From Kuafuiihalomonas sp964473255 (GTDB lineage: Bacteria > Myxococcota > Kuafuiibacteriia > Kuafuiibacteriales > Kuafuiibacteriaceae), in contig CAYYOT010000008.1 in NCBI GenBank assembly GCA_964473255.1, positions 1 to 64,000 of the forward strand: a stretch of 64,000 bases of DNA. Reading direction: 5' to 3'. The translations under genes and the position numbers were made by a program. Below the pieces are notes generated by a model that was not told the DNA's origin, ran no database searches, and saw only the letters and a program-made list of their open reading frames with translations. Below are positions 62,367 to 64,000 of the stretch, in pieces (position 1 is the stretch's first letter; the number at the start of each line of letters is the position of its first letter).

Positions 62367-63281
62367 TCACTCCTCTTGAACGGCGCGTGCCCGATGAAAA
62401 TGCAGCGGATTTCCCCGGTCCACGATACCGGTCGGTATCGTGGACCGGCTGGGACGGGCCGGGCCGACGGACCGCCAGGCGTCCTCGGCCTTCGCTCGAG
62501 CGAACATGCGAACCGACAGGCCGGCGGCCGGGGCGAAGCCGAAGTCGGGGGTCACCAGGCCGGGTCCGGCCAAGGGATGGTCGGCGCTCCGGAAGGTCAA
62601 TACGACGTCCCAGGCCGCACGCCGGGCTCCGTCCCCGATCGCCACGACGGCCGAGCCCTGCACCGAGCCCAGGAGCGTCTCCGCGCCGGTGAGCGTCACC
62701 AGGCGCAGCCGGCCTTCCGCCGCCAGAGCCAGGTGCCTTCCGAGCTGAAACGTCAGGCCACCGGCGGTTCGGGCTTCGGTTTCCGGGTCCCGTCGGTTGG
62801 AGTTGCCGAGGAGCCCCGCCGCAGCGTCGAACCGCATCCAGTCGCCGCCATGAAGCCGAAAGCGGAGGGCCAAGTCGCCGGCCGCCGTCCCGCCCACCGG
62901 GATCTCCGCCCCCAGGTCCGCGGCGAGCTCGGCGACGCCGCGGACGAAACGGTAGCGAAGACGCAGTCTCGGCTGGTCGAGCTCGTACCCCGGTGCCGAC
63001 GAAAAATTCCAGCGAAGGAGTTCGGTTCGGAGCTCCAGATCGGGCCCGAAGGTCATGGTGCCCGCCAGCTGCATGCGAAAGACGGGCTCCCGCGCGGCGA
63101 CCTCGGTGTATGCGCCGTCGAAGTCCACCCGGTAGGTCCGGGCCGCCAAGGTCAGCGGTCGTTCGGCCACGCTCACCGGCATGGGCGGCTCCGGAGGTGA
63201 GGGCGCATCATCGAGGCGCTCGCGCCAAGCCTCCGTCGGGGCGGACGCCAGCACGACAAACCCGATGAGCGCCGTGTTCAC
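62367..63281 (-). CDS. Hypothetical envelope protein, probably beta-rich
   Basis: Unrecognised. I start at GTG 63281, four bases after the PhoH stop, giving 304 residues and a short N-terminal hydrophobic segment (TALIGFVVLASAPTEAW) that may be a signal peptide; the longer frame to 63329 overlaps the PhoH gene. The body alternates polar and hydrophobic residues (LELRTELLRWNFSSA, LRLRYRFVRG), as in outer-membrane barrels. Its last 30 codons contain a perfect 15-bp inverted repeat. Confidence 0.6.
   Translation of the reverse strand: MNTALIGFVVLASAPTEAWRERLDDAPSPPEPPMPVSVAERPLTLAARTYRVDFDGAYTEVAAREPVFRMQLAGTMTFGPDLELRTELLRWNFSSAPGYELDQPRLRLRYRFVRGVAELAADLGAEIPVGGTAAGDLALRFRLHGGDWMRFDAAAGLLGNSNRRDPETEARTAGGLTFQLGRHLALAAEGRLRLVTLTGAETLLGSVQGSAVVAIGDGARRAAWDVVLTFRSADHPLAGPGLVTPDFGFAPAAGLSVRMFARAKAEDAWRSVGPARPSRSTIPTGIVDRGNPLHFHRARAVQEE
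62415..62448. repeat. Perfect 15-bp inverted repeat with a 4-base loop
   Basis: CCGGTCCACGATACC (62415-62429) and its exact reverse complement GGTATCGTGGACCGG (62434-62448) are separated by GGTC. RNA from either strand would form a very stable hairpin. It lies inside the last 30 codons of the envelope-protein gene, 55 bases before the DHODH-like start. No T-tract follows on either strand, so it does not look like a simple Rho-independent terminator. It could stabilise the 3' end of the upstream mRNA or set differential expression toward the DHODH-like gene. Confidence 0.85.
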
Positions 63282-63285
63282 GGAA

Positions 63286-64000
63286 TCAAAGGAGATTCGC
63301 CGCGAGCTCGGCGAGCGCCGAGCGCTCACCTTTGAACAGCGTCACGTGGCCCGCGATCCGCTCCTGTCGAAAGCGATTCACGACATGGACGAGACCGTTG
63401 TTCGTGGAGTCCATGTACGGGTTGTCGATCTGGTACGGGTCCCCGGTCAGCACGATCTTGGTGCCGTCACCCGCTCGAGACACGATCGTCTTCACCTCAT
63501 GCGGAGTGAGGTTCTGTGCCTCGTCGACCACCATGAACTGGCTGGGGATCGAGCGGCCGCGAATGTAGGTCAGAGGCTCGATCTGGAGGATGCCGAGATC
63601 GATCAGCTCCCGATAGCTGCGTCCTCCCTTCTTCTCGTCGCTCGATAGGCCCATCAGGAACTCGACGTTGTCGAAGATCGGCTGCATCCAGGGAGACAGC
63701 TTCTCCTCGACCGTACCCGGAAGGTAGCCGAGATCCTTACCCAAGGGAAAAATCGGGCGCGACACGAGGACCCGCTGATAGATCGACTCCTCCGTTGCTT
63801 TGTGGAGGCCAGCGGCGATGGCCAAGAGCGTCTTTCCGGTACCCGCTTTGCCTACGAGGGTGACGAGCTTGATGTTGTCGTCCATCAGAAGGTCGATGGC
63901 GAAGGATTGCTCTTTGTTGCGCGGCCGAATGCCCCAGACTCCGTCCTTCAAACGGGTGATCGGCGCCACCTTTTCGTGATCGCCGGAGACGCGGCCGAGC
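63286..64000 (-). CDS. PhoH-family ATPase (PIN-PhoH type), 5' end beyond the window
   Basis: The frame is open to the window edge; visible residues show the PhoH ATPase core with LVGKAGTGKT (Walker A), SRPIFPLGKDLGYLPGT, FMVVDEAQNLTPHEVKT (Walker B) and LTGDPYQIDNPY. The sequence upstream of the first GTG (63969) continues without a stop, so the gene is longer than the ~228 residues after that codon; PIN-PhoH proteins of about 450 residues are likely. They are thought to be RNA helicase/nuclease pairs. The downstream envelope gene follows after four bases. Confidence 0.9.
   Translation of the reverse strand, partial: LGRVSGDHEKVAPITRLKDGVWGIRPRNKEQSFAIDLLMDDNIKLVTLVGKAGTGKTLLAIAAGLHKATEESIYQRVLVSRPIFPLGKDLGYLPGTVEEKLSPWMQPIFDNVEFLMGLSSDEKKGGRSYRELIDLGILQIEPLTYIRGRSIPSQFMVVDEAQNLTPHEVKTIVSRAGDGTKIVLTGDPYQIDNPYMDSTNNGLVHVVNRFRQERIAGHVTLFKGERSALAELAANLL

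Noticed and set aside
62415..62448. The hairpin as a Rho-independent terminator
   Set aside because: No T-run on either strand and it lies within the coding sequence.
61791..63200. Open frame of 469 codons on the plus strand
   Set aside because: Antisense to the DHODH-like and envelope genes; no recognisable motif.

Overview
The window is a gene-dense, high-GC (about two-thirds G+C by eye) bacterial chromosome segment. It has many ATGA/GTGA start-stop overlaps, Hanks-type Ser/Thr kinases (one with a DUF4388-type C-terminus), a lipoprotein built of myxobacterial-type disulfide repeats plus RCC1 repeats, an NtrC-type regulator, an ECF sigma factor, a DUF222-like HNH protein and a MoxR/DUF58/BatA operon. 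Together these suggest a Myxococcota-like (former Deltaproteobacteria) organism, but this is an inference and not a phylogenetic placement. I saw no phage, insertion sequence, CRISPR array or rRNA.

Layout. 0-4.4 kb: the 3' part of a transaldolase/glucose-6-phosphate isomerase fusion and two tandem class-A-beta-lactamase-like serine hydrolases. 4.4-13.5 kb (minus): an operon of a DUF4175-like coiled-coil membrane protein, a secreted TPR/HExxH protein, MoxR, DUF58 and BatA/vWA. 13.5-15.2 kb: ECF sigma factor, putative anti-sigma factor and a secreted protein. 15.3-30.5 kb: a kinase, a glycosyltransferase, plsX, a diguanylate cyclase, a LarA-like/HAD pair, a B12-binding sensor with CarH-like light-sensing residues, an NtrC-type regulator, a 7Fe ferredoxin and a THUMP-type methyltransferase. 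30.5-41 kb: serC with two small genes, a FliA-like sigma factor embedded between two type-III-secretion-like small proteins and an OmpA protein, an MscS channel, a second kinase, a CFA-synthase-like methyltransferase and an AAA+ ATPase. 41.1-41.3 kb: two tRNA-Ser genes. 41.4-47.1 kb: a mixed block with AraC/GyrI, VOC, HNH, a VPLPA-CTERM protein and a LuxR-HTH protein.

47-64 kb is one long minus-strand run. Its centre is the most notable find: a translationally coupled pair encoding the trifunctional propionyl-CoA synthase (pcs, AMP-forming CoA ligase + enoyl-CoA hydratase + enoyl-CoA reductase) and the bifunctional malonyl-CoA reductase (mcr, two SDR halves). These two enzymes convert malonyl-CoA to 3-hydroxypropionate and then to propionyl-CoA, the signature segment of the 3-hydroxypropionate bi-cycle of Chloroflexus. 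All catalytic motifs I could check are intact in both. They are followed by a two-domain iron-sulfur-flavoprotein-like gene and preceded by a dihydroorotate-dehydrogenase-like gene. The other bi-cycle genes (carboxylases, methylmalonyl-CoA mutase, malyl/citramalyl-CoA lyase, mesaconyl-CoA enzymes) are not in the window, so a complete autotrophic cycle cannot be claimed from it.

Together with the HTH-less, AerR/CarH-like B12 sensor at 23.7-24.8 kb, this raises the hypothesis of a light-responsive or mixotrophic member of this group. No photosynthesis gene is present here, so that remains a hypothesis.
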